From assembly GCA_027118455.1 (NCBI GenBank), contig JAJAYZ010000041.1, positions 1 through 64,000 on the forward strand: DNA of 64,000 bases, written 5' to 3'. Made by a program: the position numbers and the translations under genes. This DNA comes from Actinomycetes bacterium (GTDB taxonomy: Bacteria > Actinomycetota > Actinomycetes > JAHEKZ01). Within the stretch, counting starts at the first letter, position 1. The number at the start of each line of letters is the position of its first letter. A model generated the notes under the pieces. That model worked only from the letters and a program-made list of their open reading frames with translations. It made no database searches and was not told the DNA's origin. Positions 35,428 through 44,397 of the stretch are shown piece after piece.

Positions 35428-36054
35428 TTACGGCTGCGAAGCCCAACGAAGGTAGGGCTTGACCTCTTCGACGTTTGCGAACCTGGCCTTGGCGTCGGCG
35501 GTTGACATGGTCGGGGCGACGATCACCCGGCTGCCGGGTGTCCAGTCGGCAGGTGTCGATACTGGGGCTGAGTCGGTGAGCTGCAGCGCGTCGATCACTC
35601 GAATGATCTCGTCGAAGTTACGGCCAACCGACTTTGGGTAGGTCAAGGTTAGTCGCACCTTGTTGGTCGGGTCGATGATGAACACCGAACGTACGGTTGA
35701 ACTGTCACCCTCACCCGGGTGGATCATGTCGTAACTCATCGACACGGTGCGGTCAGGGTCGGCGATGATCGGGAAGTTCAAGGGAACGCCGCCGACGTCC
35801 TTGATGTCAGGAGCCCAGCCGTTGTGGCTGTCGAGCGAGTCGACCGATACCGCAATCGTCTTGACGTTGCGCTTGGAGAACTCGTCCTGCAGGCCGGCAG
35901 TGCGTCCCAGCTCGGTGGTGCAGACCGGGGTGAAGTCGGCCGGGTGGCTGAAGAGCACGGCCCACGAGCCGCTCTTCCACTCGTGGAAGTCGATCGGGCC
36001 GTCGGTGGTGTCGGCCCTGAAGTTTGGGGCTTCGTCGCCCAGACGGATGCTCAT
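35428..36054 (-). CDS. 1-Cys peroxiredoxin (Prx6 type)
   Basis: A 208-residue AhpC/TSA-family protein. The peroxidatic cysteine is C45 in SHPADFTPVCTTELG, with the catalytic Pro, Thr and a downstream Arg region. A C-terminal domain (TPADWTPGSRVIVAPTMS) is typical of the Prx6 subfamily, which lacks a nearby resolving cysteine. It should reduce H2O2 and organic hydroperoxides with an external thiol donor. The length is right for the family and the gene is intact, between decaying neighbours. Confidence 0.93.
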   Translation of the reverse strand: MSIRLGDEAPNFRADTTDGPIDFHEWKSGSWAVLFSHPADFTPVCTTELGRTAGLQDEFSKRNVKTIAVSVDSLDSHNGWAPDIKDVGGVPLNFPIIADPDRTVSMSYDMIHPGEGDSSTVRSVFIIDPTNKVRLTLTYPKSVGRNFDEIIRVIDALQLTDSAPVSTPADWTPGSRVIVAPTMSTADAKARFANVEEVKPYLRWASQP

Positions 36055-36179
36055 TCGGTCTCCTCAAGCGAGTGGCAGGACGTTTCAATCCTGTCGGACG
36101 CGTTTCGATGGGGGAAGGCGGGGGTGTGGCGGTAGGTTCCACTCGTCCGGTCAGCGCATCACCCACGAGGAGCAGTCAT

Positions 36180-37268
36180 ATGCCGTTCGAGGTTGTCTTC
36201 GGAACGGTTTTGCTGGTGCGTTTCGTGTTGCCGTTCACCATCTTGAAGTACCCGCTGCCCGGCGTTCTTGCATGCTTGATCGTTGACGGGATGGACCAGA
36301 CCATCTTCCAGTGGTTCGGCTACGACCCGCCCTTCTACTAGGGCTACGACAAGGCTATGGACGTCTTCTATCTCGGCGTGGCCTACATCTCCACGATGCG
36401 TAACTGGGTCAGTCTGTCCGCCTTCGGCGTCTCGCGATTCCTGTTCTTCTATCGCCAGATCGGGGTCGTGGCCTTCGAACTGACGCAGGTGCGGGCGATT
36501 CTGTTGATTTTCCCGAACGCCTTTGAGTACTTCTTCATCGCCTACGAGGAAATCCGAGCTCGTTGGAATACTCCCCGCTTTCAGATCAAGTTTTGGGTAC
36601 TCACGGCTGCGTTCATTTGGATCGTCATCAAGCTGCCGCAGGAGTACTGGATCCACATCGCCCAGCTCGACTTCACCGACACCTGGAAGACCGTCTCCTG
36701 GTTCGCACCACTCATTGTTGGCGCGTCAGTCGTGGCTCTGTTGGTGCTGTGGTTCGTGGTGCGGCCGCGCCTTGATCCAGCAGACCACGCGTGGCAGTTC
36801 GTCGCCCCGCCGATCCCAGCGGAGATCGACACCGCGGGCGAGCGCACGGCCTACATGGCGCGCCACGGGAAGGTCTGGTCGGCCGCCTCACTCGAAAAGA
36901 CGCTACTCATCGGGTTGCTCTCTATCATTTTCGCCTCGGTTCTGCCGACCACTGAGCTCAACAACCTGCAGCTCTTCGGCTGGGTCGGTGTCTTCGTCCT
37001 GATGAACGCGGTGATCAGCCTTTGGGTTGCGCGCCGCAACTACAGCACCGAGTCGGTGCTGACGACCTTCGCGGCGCGGCTGGTGGTCAACGTCGGGCTC
37101 CTTGTTGGCTTGGACATCGTCTTTGACACCAGGACCTCCCTCGGCGACCTCATCTTCTTCGTCTTGCTCTTCTGCGTCCTGATCACTATCTACGACCGGT
37201 ACCGTCCGGTTTACGAGTACCGACTCCACCGGTTGGAGGTGGATGCGGAGGGGACAGCGTCCGCCTAG
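36180..37268 (+). pseudogene. Polytopic membrane protein interrupted by in-frame TAG
   Basis: One continuous frame of about 362 codons with a single TAG at 36339-36341. The first part (MPFEVVFGTVLLVRFVLPF, ending QTIFQWFGYDPPFY) continues directly after the stop as GYDKAMDVFYLGVAYISTM without any shift, so a Gln-like codon CAG may have become TAG. There are about seven hydrophobic segments. The start has a GAGGAG sequence 10 bases upstream. The 3' part alone reopens at the ATG 36357, so it might make a shortened protein. The family is unrecognised, though an actinobacterial membrane protein of this layout is familiar. Confidence 0.75.
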
Positions 37269-37270
37269 CC

Positions 37271-37638
37271 GATCGGCGGCTTCGACCTCGTCGTCAGCGA
37301 GCACGGCGCGGGTGTGTGGTGCCGGCCAGATGCGTGGGTGGGCGAGGCTGCGCGACTGCTGCGTCCTGGTGGGCGTCGCCGGTGAACGGCTGCTGCGGGG
37401 GCAGCGCGGACTCTCACCGGTGGACTGGCCTGGCGGCGGAGTCGAACACCACCGCAGCCACGGGGAGTGGATCGCAGTCCTGCGCAGGCACGGCTTCATG
37501 GTGGAAGCCCTGCACGAGCTCTATCCGCCGGACGGCTCGTCGTCCCCTGACTACTACGAGATCGTCTTAGCAGAGTGGGCCAGTCAGTGGCCGGCTGAAG
37601 AGCTATGGGTGGCACGCCTTGAGACCGTGCCCAGATGA
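37271..37638 (+). pseudogene. SAM-dependent methyltransferase remnant
   Basis: Two frames contain parts of one class I methyltransferase: FDLVVSEHGAGVWCRPDAWV and GEAARLLRPGGRR in the first (37277 onwards), then VAGERLLRGQRGLSPVDWPG, EWIAVLRRHGFMVEALHELY and PEELWVARLE in the second to 37638. The N-terminal SAM-binding motif is lacking, and sequence between LRPGGR and AGERLL is shortened. It lies directly after the membrane-protein pseudogene. A working product is unlikely. Confidence 0.7.
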
Positions 37639-37709
37639 CGAAGCTGCCCAACGACGACAGTGGCGGCATCGAAGGCTCAACTCGGGGCGTCATGGGAATC
37701 AAGGGGGTG

Positions 37710-38918
37710 TCAGGAACGCCCAGGATTCCCAACACGCGACGTAAGGACGATGGGTGTGCCTGGCTCTGCGAAGTTGTCGATGTGCGGGTGCGGGTGGTCG
37801 GTCGCGCGTCGTTGGAAGGTCAAGATCTTCGGATTCTGGACAACGCCGCTGCGGATCTCGATGGCCCGCTTGATGGTCGGCTCGGCATCCCATGCTTCTG
37901 AGCCAGACATCACCGTTCGTAGGTAGGGCAGGAGTGCATTACTGATACCCCAGGTTGCTGAGTTCCACAGGTATGCGGGGCTGTGGTCAACGCCGTAGTA
38001 GGTGACGCCGTCGCCGACGGTGAACGTCGGTTCCTCAAAGGTGGTCGGGCGGGCGAAGGAGAAGCCCATCCCCAAGTCGCAGGACACGTCGACGAGTAAC
38101 GAGCCCGCGGGGAAGAGCGCCACTTCTTCGTCATCGACGAACATCAGTGGGTTGTCGGTGTCCTGCAGGACGCAGTTCACCACGATGTCGTGTCCGGCGA
38201 GGAACTGGGCCGAGGTGATGTACGCGTCGTCAACGAGCACTTGGGTGCGGGTGGGGTCGTCGGTGCGCCGGTCAAGGTGGTCGAGAACCATTGACGGTAT
38301 GGGCGAGGCGACGGCAGTGACGTCGCGCATGGTAAGCACAGTGACGTCGTGGATGCCAACTGCCTGGAGGGCTGTGATGGCACCGCGCGCGGTGTTGCCG
38401 AAACCGATCACCGCAGCATTGAGCTGGCGCCCATAGTGGCCGGTCGAACCCGCAAGTGCGAGAGTGTGCAGCACCGAGCTGTAGCCCGCCATCTCGTTGT
38501 TGAGGTGGAAGACGTGCACGATGAAGGTGCCTTGGGGCGTCCAGTGGTTCATCGCCTCCCAGGCGATGAGAGTGAGCCGCTTGTCGATAGCCAGTTGCGT
38601 CAGTGGTGCGTCCTGGACGCAGTGCGGCCAGCCCCAAAAGATCTGTCCGTCGCGGAGCCTGCGAATGTCGGCCAGCGTTGGCTTGGGAAGTAGCACGATA
38701 TCCGAAGCCGCGATGATCTCGTCGTGCGTCATCATGCCGCCCACCAGCGGGGCCAGGTGGCTGTCGCGGACGCCGTACCGTTCCCCGTAGCCATGCTCAA
38801 GGTAGAGGCGCGCCCGCAGGTCTTCGTCGATCCGCTCGATGTGGGAGGGGTGGATCGGGAGGCGTTTCTCGTTCTCCTTGGTGGAGGTTCCAAGAACACC
38901 CAGGCTGAGCAGGCCCAT
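37710..38918 (-). CDS. N5-(carboxyethyl)ornithine synthase-like dehydrogenase
   Basis: A 402-residue alanine dehydrogenase/PNT-family protein. The N-terminal GVLGTSTKENEKRLPIHPSH resembles KxxExRRxP substrate-binding motifs, EEP-like catalytic parts lie in the first domain, and the NAD(P) fold is AAVIGFGNTARGAITALQAVG. Nearest functional labels I know for this subgroup are N5-(carboxyethyl)ornithine synthase and saccharopine-type reductases, which reductively join a keto acid to an amino acid side chain. The true substrate is unproven. It is intact although broken genes lie on both sides. Confidence 0.75.
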   Translation of the reverse strand: MGLLSLGVLGTSTKENEKRLPIHPSHIERIDEDLRARLYLEHGYGERYGVRDSHLAPLVGGMMTHDEIIAASDIVLLPKPTLADIRRLRDGQIFWGWPHCVQDAPLTQLAIDKRLTLIAWEAMNHWTPQGTFIVHVFHLNNEMAGYSSVLHTLALAGSTGHYGRQLNAAVIGFGNTARGAITALQAVGIHDVTVLTMRDVTAVASPIPSMVLDHLDRRTDDPTRTQVLVDDAYITSAQFLAGHDIVVNCVLQDTDNPLMFVDDEEVALFPAGSLLVDVSCDLGMGFSFARPTTFEEPTFTVGDGVTYYGVDHSPAYLWNSATWGISNALLPYLRTVMSGSEAWDAEPTIKRAIEIRSGVVQNPKILTFQRRATDHPHPHIDNFAEPGTPIVLTSRVGNPGRS

Positions 38919-39016
38919 TCAAGCCGCCTTTCGTGGTCGACATGTCCCTGACTAGTGGTGCCAACCCCTGTGTGGCAAGTGACCAATGTCCACTGTCGCC
39001 GGATCGGGACGTTGGG

Positions 39017-39647
39017 CTAATCGGCTGGTAGTGCGGCAGGAGCGAGCCCAGCCTCCGACAGCATGGCGGCCACGAGGGCATCGTGCTCGCCACGAACGAG
39101 GTCGCCGATCGGGTCAGGGCTGAGCTTGAGCAGGTGGTCGGCAGGTAGCGACACCACCGCGCGCATGGCGAGCATTCGGCGTCGCTCGGGGTTGTACTTA
39201 TCGCGGTAGACCAGCCGGGACGCTCGGAGCCGCCTGGTCTGGCCCTCCCGCATTTGGATGCAGAGGAGCAGCAGGATCGAGGTGGGGATGAGGAAGGTCA
39301 ACAGGCCGATGGTGAGCGCCAGACGGTGGATCGGCGTTTCGCCGGTCAGCGGCAGCTCGACGACCTGGCCGCTGCTCGGTGCCGACATCACCAGCCTCCA
39401 AGACGCTGGCGATGTCGGCACCGATGAGCGGAGTACCCGGCACGGCATCAGCTGCCGTCTGGCAGCCGTGCTGCACCGACGAGCCGGTGGTGTTGATGGC
39501 GTCGGTGACGGCCCTGAGGTCGTCGACCAGCTGGTAGACGCGACGGCCCAGCCACGCGAGTAGGACCACCACGAAGATGGCGAGGACATCGAGCGTGATG
39601 GTCGAACGGCGCTGGCGCGGTTCAGACGGATACGAGGACCAAGACAT
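39017..39647 (-). pseudogene. Frameshifted two-helix membrane protein
   Basis: The gene begins at ATG 39647 (MSWSSYPSEPRQRRSTITLD) with a first membrane helix (VLAIFVVVLLAWLGRRVY) and an extracytoplasmic part to GTPLIGADIASVLEAG. It changes frame around 39390-39415 and resumes as SSGQVVELPLTGETPIH, a second helix (LALTIGLLTFLIPTSILLLL) and a basic C-terminal domain (YNPERRRMLAMRAVVSLPAD), stopping at 39017. The breakpoint coincides with a long hairpin. Its product would be about 210 residues and unknown in function. Confidence 0.7.
39376..39424. repeat. 20-bp inverted repeat (hairpin) at a frameshift
   Basis: Bases 39376-39395 and 39405-39424 are reverse complements with one mismatch, around a 9-base loop. 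The hairpin sits inside the membrane-protein reading frame and spans the place where homology changes frame. Such structures promote slippage, template switching and sequencing dropout. Confidence 0.9.
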
Positions 39648-39744
39648 GGCAGACCTCCGGAGTATCGGATCAGCCCGACCCTGCCGCATACCGGACACTC
39701 GGCGCCCGAAAGCGGCACCCAGGGACATTCGTCGGGCCTGGGGG

Positions 39745-41107
39745 TCAGTTGAGGCTGATGACCGTGGTGCGGACGTCGGGCATGTCGCGCATCTGCGCCA
39801 TGCCACCGACGCGGCCCCAGCCAGTGCGGGTGCCACCGGCGCCACCGAAGGGCTGAGCGTTCTCGAAGTAGTCGGTCGAGTCGTTGACGACGACCGAGCC
39901 GACCCTCATCTCCTGGCTGAACCGGAAGGCCCGCTGCAGCGACTGGGTGAAGACAGCTGCCTGCAGCCCGAGCGAGTCGGAGTTGGCGATCCGCAGCGCT
40001 TCATCGTCACCGTTGGCGGTGATGACTGGCACGATCGGACCGAACGACTCTTCGCGTGAGACGAGCATCTGCTCGGTGACGCCGTCGAGCACGGTGAACT
40101 CGTAGTACAGGTCAGTCGGCTGCCCGCCGCGACGGTGGCCGCCGGCGACCACGGAGGCACCTTGCTGCACGGCGTCGGCAACGTGGGCGTCCATCTTCGC
40201 TGCTGTCATCTCGTTGCAGAGCGGGCCCATCAGGGTCTTCTCATCGAAGGGGTCGCCGAGCGAGACAGCTTGGGCAGCCTTCTATGCTGCCTGGACGAAC
40301 TCGTCCTTGATCGACGCGTCGACGATGACCCGCTCGGTGGCGCAGCAGACCTGGCCAGCGTTCCAGTAAGCACCGTAGACGGCAGCTGCTGCGGTCTTCT
40401 CGATGTCTGCGTCGGCGAGGACGACAACAGGGCCATTGCCGGACGCTTCGATGATCGAGCGCTTGAGACCAGCGGCTTTGACGATTCTTTCCGCGGTCGC
40501 TGAGGAACCGACGAATCCAATGGCGTCAACGCCAGGGTGGGTGACCAGGCGCTCGCCGACCGAGCCTTCACCGGGCAGAATCGAAACCAGGCGCGTTGCC
40601 GGTGGCCAGGGCCGGGCCGATGAACTCTGCTGCGATCATCAGCGGGAAGTTCCACGGTGTGATCCCGGCCCACACTCCGATTGGTGCCCGCCAGGTAAAC
40701 ATTCGCTTGTTGCGCGCACTGGAGGGGATGGTCTCGCCGTAGAGGCGCAGCGAGTCCTCTGCGGAGACGCGGAAGAGACTGACGGTGTCCTCGATATCGT
40801 CATGTGCCTCGGCGTGGAGGGGCTTGCCCTGCTCGATCGTGGTCAGCCGAGCGAGCTTATTGGCGTTCTCCCCGATGAGATTGGCAACCCGGTGACAGAG
40901 GTCGGCGCGCTCCTGCGCCGACCAGTGCCGATACTGGTCGAAGGCGGCGCGAGCGGCGTCGACAGCTTGGTCAACCTGAGCCTCGGATGGGACCGGGAGG
41001 TCGACCAGGTGTTCGCCGGTGACGGGGGAGTGGACGGTGATGACGTCATCGGTGTCGCCGTCGACGTAGGAGCCGGCGATGAAGAGCTGGGCGTCATGGG
41101 TGGGCAC
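39745..41107 (-). pseudogene. Aldehyde dehydrogenase with deletion/frameshift and internal TAG
   Basis: The gene starts at GTG 41107 with GGAGG (41114-41118) upstream. The first frame gives VPTHDAQLFIAGSYVDG and GVWAGITPWNFPLMIAAEFI but departs after PALATGNA. The expected VVWKP-type stretch of about 25-30 residues is missing and the rest continues in a second frame (SILPGEGSVGERLVTHPGV), with catalytic glutamate in IIEASGNGP and catalytic cysteine in NAGQVCCATERV. An in-frame TAG at 40282-40284 then interrupts, and coding resumes with GPLCNEMTAAKM to DMPDVRTTVISLN at 39745. Three separate defects make function very unlikely. The family includes succinate-semialdehyde and related dehydrogenases. 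Confidence 0.85.
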
Positions 41108-41264
41108 GATTGACCTCCGGGGAGCGGGCGTGACACCGGATTCTCTCTCAGACCTGGGGAGTGGTTGAGAGAACCCTCCCTGTGCCATGAATACGGTTCT
41201 CGCGTTGGGCGGGAGTTCGAAATTGTGCTGAACGGTCAGTCAGTGAACCAGTAGGCTCGCCGAG

Positions 41265-42770
41265 ATGAAGCGACCTGCGAACGGCCTCTGCCTGCTTCTG
41301 GTGAGCGTGGCCTCGCTCGGCATCGCCGGGTGCACCAGCGACGGCCCAGCACCGGACGCCACCGAGACCAGCCCGTTGCGCGTCATGCAGTTCAACATCG
41401 AGTACGGCGGAACGGTCGTCGACTTCGACAGTGTTCCAGCGGCGATCGATGCTGCCGACGCCGATGTTGTTGCGGTCCAAGAGGGCTACGCCTCGATGCC
41501 GAAGCTCGCCAGAGCGCTGGGGTGGAAGTACTACGACTCACGAACCCAGACCGTTTCGCGGTATCCGCTGATCACCCCAGTCGACCCGAGTGATCCGCAG
41601 GTGTTGGTCGCCGTCGAACCTGGTCGCACGGTTGCCGTCATCAACGTGCACCTACCTTCGGCGCCCTACGGCCCGAACCGGGCTGCTGCCGGCGCATCCG
41701 CTGAGGAACTCATCGCTGCCGAGAAGGGCAGGCTCAAGGCCATCCAGCCTGCGCTCGATGCAGTGGACCGGCTGCAGCGTGAAGGGACGCCAGTCATCCT
41801 CACCGGTGACTTCAATGCGCCGTCGAACTTGGACTGGACGAGCGCAACCGATGGTCAACGCGATCAGGTGATACCCGTCGAGTGGCCAGTCTCCATCGCC
41901 GTCCAGGACACCGGCCTCACCGACGTCTACCGCACCGTCTATCCAGACCCCGTCGTCGACGAAGGGCTTACCTGGCCAGCTAGCCGGCCAAGGGCCGGAA
42001 CCTACAACCCTGGCCCCGGCGGCAAGCCAGCTGACCGCGTCGATCAGATGTACGTCTCCGAAGGCATAGAGGTCTCCAGTGCCGAAATCGTCGGCGAGCT
42101 GAGCTCTGCTGACACCGATATCTCGGTGAAGCCTTGGCCCAGCGACCACAGAGCCATGGTTGCTGAGCTCGAGGTGCCCCTGGTCGAGGCTGCGCCGTAC
42201 GTCGCGGCCGAGCAACGCCTCGTGGAACAGGGGACTGACGTCAAGGTCTTCGCGTTCGCCGACCCAGCGCCGCAGTCAGTGACAGTCACCGGCCTCGACT
42301 TTGAGGAAAGGGTCAGCATTGGCGGTGTGGGCAGTAGCGGGTCGGTGATCGTCAACACGAGTAGCCTGGCCCCCGGCACGTACGAAGTGGCAGCCAAGAG
42401 ATCAGATGGCACGACGGTGGCGACCAGCCAGCTCTGGGTGCGTGCAGTTGGCGCTGAACCGAAGGTTGCGACGGGTAGCTCCGCTTACCGTGTCGGTGAG
42501 CCGATCGATGTGACGTGGCAGAACGCGCCAGCCAACAAGTGGGACTGGCTGGGCATCTACAAACGTGGTGCGGACCCTAATGTCGCGTACTACAAGCTAT
42601 GGACCTACACCGAGGCCACGGTTGAGGGAGCGGCAACGCTTGACGACAGTGTCAGTGGTGGTCCGTGGCCGTTGCCACCTGGCAAGTACGACGTCTTGCT
42701 GCTGGCCGATGACAGCTACGTCGAGCTGGCGAGAACTGGCTTTGTGGTGGCGAGGGCAGAGGAGGGTTGA
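41265..42770 (+). CDS. Lipoprotein of the endonuclease/exonuclease/phosphatase family
   Basis: A 501-residue exported lipoprotein (lipobox VASLGIAGCTSD, Cys about residue 23). The EEP phosphodiesterase fold is complete: LRVMQFNIEYGG, DVVAVQEGYASMP, AVINVHLPSAPYGP, VILTGDFNAPSNLDWT and WPSDHRAMVAELEVP. The C-terminal third (about residues 300-501) is a beta-rich module with tryptophans such as VTWQNAPANKWDWLGIYK, probably a binding or adhesion domain. It should cleave phosphodiester or phosphomonoester bonds of a nucleic acid, lipid or other substrate outside the membrane; the substrate is unknown. Confidence 0.85.
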   Translation: MKRPANGLCLLLVSVASLGIAGCTSDGPAPDATETSPLRVMQFNIEYGGTVVDFDSVPAAIDAADADVVAVQEGYASMPKLARALGWKYYDSRTQTVSRYPLITPVDPSDPQVLVAVEPGRTVAVINVHLPSAPYGPNRAAAGASAEELIAAEKGRLKAIQPALDAVDRLQREGTPVILTGDFNAPSNLDWTSATDGQRDQVIPVEWPVSIAVQDTGLTDVYRTVYPDPVVDEGLTWPASRPRAGTYNPGPGGKPADRVDQMYVSEGIEVSSAEIVGELSSADTDISVKPWPSDHRAMVAELEVPLVEAAPYVAAEQRLVEQGTDVKVFAFADPAPQSVTVTGLDFEERVSIGGVGSSGSVIVNTSSLAPGTYEVAAKRSDGTTVATSQLWVRAVGAEPKVATGSSAYRVGEPIDVTWQNAPANKWDWLGIYKRGADPNVAYYKLWTYTEATVEGAATLDDSVSGGPWPLPPGKYDVLLLADDSYVELARTGFVVARAEEG

Positions 42771-42963
42771 GGCCGCTGTCATTCGACCGGGGCCACACCC
42801 GACGTGCAGCGTCGAACCTGTGCAGAGGTCGAGAAGGATGTTGTGGCACGCATCAGCGTCATTGAGCCAGCCGGTGGACCGGCAATGACAAGTGTTGCCC
42901 GTCAGGAAAGCGAACCACGAATGGTGTGCGACCGCAGCGCAGACTCATACACGGCTAGGGGAT

Positions 42964-43671
42964 TCACCGGTCGATCCGCTGGTGTGTCGCGTTCTGGTGA
43001 ACCCAAACTGACGCAGCAAAACCCAGGTTTGGATACTCGGCAGAAACAGCGACGGCGTCCCCCCACGTATCGACGTCAGAGAGCCGAGACGTGTCGGTTA
43101 CCGTGATGTCGATGGACTGCAATGCTTCTCGAGTGAGGCGTGCGGTATCCGACCGCGACATCGGGACGCGGGCCAGCACCGCTGCCGCGCTCGGGTCGGC
43201 CAGAGCGAGGAGCCACCAACCCCCGTCGACGGCTTCGCCGATAACGGCGCTGGTGGGTCCGGAGAGTTGGGCTGCGGCCGCGCTGAGCAAATCAGCAGTG
43301 ACGTGTGGGGTATCCATGCCGATCTGGACGACTGGGGAACCAGTACCGAGCGCACCAGCGTCTTGATGAGCGCCGGCCAGTCGCTCTCCGAAGGACGATC
43401 CCCGTTGGTCCACGACGTGGCATCCCTCGAGCGCGGTCATCACGTCGTCACGTCGAGCCGCGCAGGAGAGGTCTCCGGTCATGGACACAACGACCCGACT
43501 CCGGTCCAGGCCGACCGATTCTGACGCGACGTGCAGGGTGTCGAGCAAGGAAGCCGCCGCTACGTCGGCCGCAGCCTCGTACGTCAACGGCGGACAGAGT
43601 CGTGTCTTGGCCAGACCGGGAACCGGTGCCTTCGCGACGACCAGCACGGTGAACAGACCGCCGTCACTCAT
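42964..43671 (-). CDS. DUF2064/TIGR04282-type transferase
   Basis: A 235-residue nucleotidyltransferase-like protein starting MSDGGLFTVLVVAKAPVPG. The motif KAPVPGLAKTRLCPPLT is characteristic of the family, as are QIGMDTPHVTADLL and IGEAVDGGWWLLAL. NCBI models call these arsenosugar-associated or rSAM/selenodomain-associated transferases; the mycobacterial equivalent adjoins a GT2 gene as here. Its ATG overlaps the stop of the GT2 gene by ATGA, so it is translationally coupled. The acceptor is unknown. Confidence 0.85.
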   Translation of the reverse strand: MSDGGLFTVLVVAKAPVPGLAKTRLCPPLTYEAAADVAAASLLDTLHVASESVGLDRSRVVVSMTGDLSCAARRDDVMTALEGCHVVDQRGSSFGERLAGAHQDAGALGTGSPVVQIGMDTPHVTADLLSAAAAQLSGPTSAVIGEAVDGGWWLLALADPSAAAVLARVPMSRSDTARLTREALQSIDITVTDTSRLSDVDTWGDAVAVSAEYPNLGFAASVWVHQNATHQRIDR

Positions 43672-44318
43672 GGCAGCACGCGATAGAAGTCGCGAACCGC
43701 GCGGTAGGTGCCACGAGTTGACCCGGTGACTTTTGACGTGGTGCCAGCAGCTCGCGGGTGGTAGCGCACGTCCACCTCGCAGATACGCCAACCGGCATGG
43801 GCAGCCCTCACGACCGTCTCAAACGGGTAGCCGAAGCGGCGGTCCTCAATACCGAGGGCTAGGTAGCGCGTGCGGTCGAACACCCGCACCGGTCCGATAT
43901 CGGCCAAGGACGTTCCCAGCGACCGGTTGAGCTGGAATGCCAGGAACCGATTACCCCAACGGGCGTGCCAGGGCCACGCCGCTGTCGATGTCGGACGGCG
44001 ACGCCCCATGACGAGGTCGGCGTGCCCGTCGACCACCAGGGCGACCATCGCGGGTAGCTCGGCTGGGTCGAGGGATCCGTCCGCGTCCATGACGGCGACC
44101 ACTGGCGACGTGGCCGCCTCGACACCGGCGTGGACAGCAGATCCATACCCGGGACGGGGCTCGTCCACGACGGTGGCTCGGTTGGCGCGGGCAACGTCAG
44201 CTGTTCCGTCGGTGCTGCCGTTGTCGACGACGATCGCGCGATAGCCGGCAGGGAAGGCGGCAAGCAGCAGCGGCAGCGCTGCAGCTTCGTTGAGCGCGGG
44301 TAGGACGACGTCGATCAT
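43668..44318 (-). CDS. Family 2 glycosyltransferase
   Basis: A GT2 protein of about 216 residues. The N-terminal VVLPALNEAAALPLLLAAFP is typical, the NTP-sugar region carries VVDNGSTDGTADVA, and the DxD-type metal site is MDADGSLDPAELPAM. A later FGYPFETVVRAAHAGW is common in dolichyl-phosphate-mannose/glucose synthase-like enzymes. It probably transfers a sugar to a polyprenyl phosphate. It overlaps the DUF2064 gene and diverges from the polytopic glycosylation-associated gene. ATG 44318 is used; a GTG at 44324 is also in frame. Confidence 0.88.
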   Translation of the reverse strand: MIDVVLPALNEAAALPLLLAAFPAGYRAIVVDNGSTDGTADVARANRATVVDEPRPGYGSAVHAGVEAATSPVVAVMDADGSLDPAELPAMVALVVDGHADLVMGRRRPTSTAAWPWHARWGNRFLAFQLNRSLGTSLADIGPVRVFDRTRYLALGIEDRRFGYPFETVVRAAHAGWRICEVDVRYHPRAAGTTSKVTGSTRGTYRAVRDFYRVLP

Positions 44319-44397
44319 CCCCACATCTTGCCGAATTTGACCGCGCAGCGCACGCTACTAGCCATGCGGGAACGCTAGGCGTCCTGATTGTGGCTGA

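Noticed and set aside
36339-40284. Stop-codon reassignment (TAG read as an amino acid) explaining both TAG interruptions
   Set aside because: Several intact genes here end properly at TAG (for example the citryl-CoA lyase-like gene and the multicopper oxidase), and no suppressor tRNA or pyrrolysine genes are seen.
42804-43106. Plus-strand 100-residue frame after the EEP lipoprotein
   Set aside because: Low-complexity charged text, no domain, overlaps the DUF2064 gene on the other strand.
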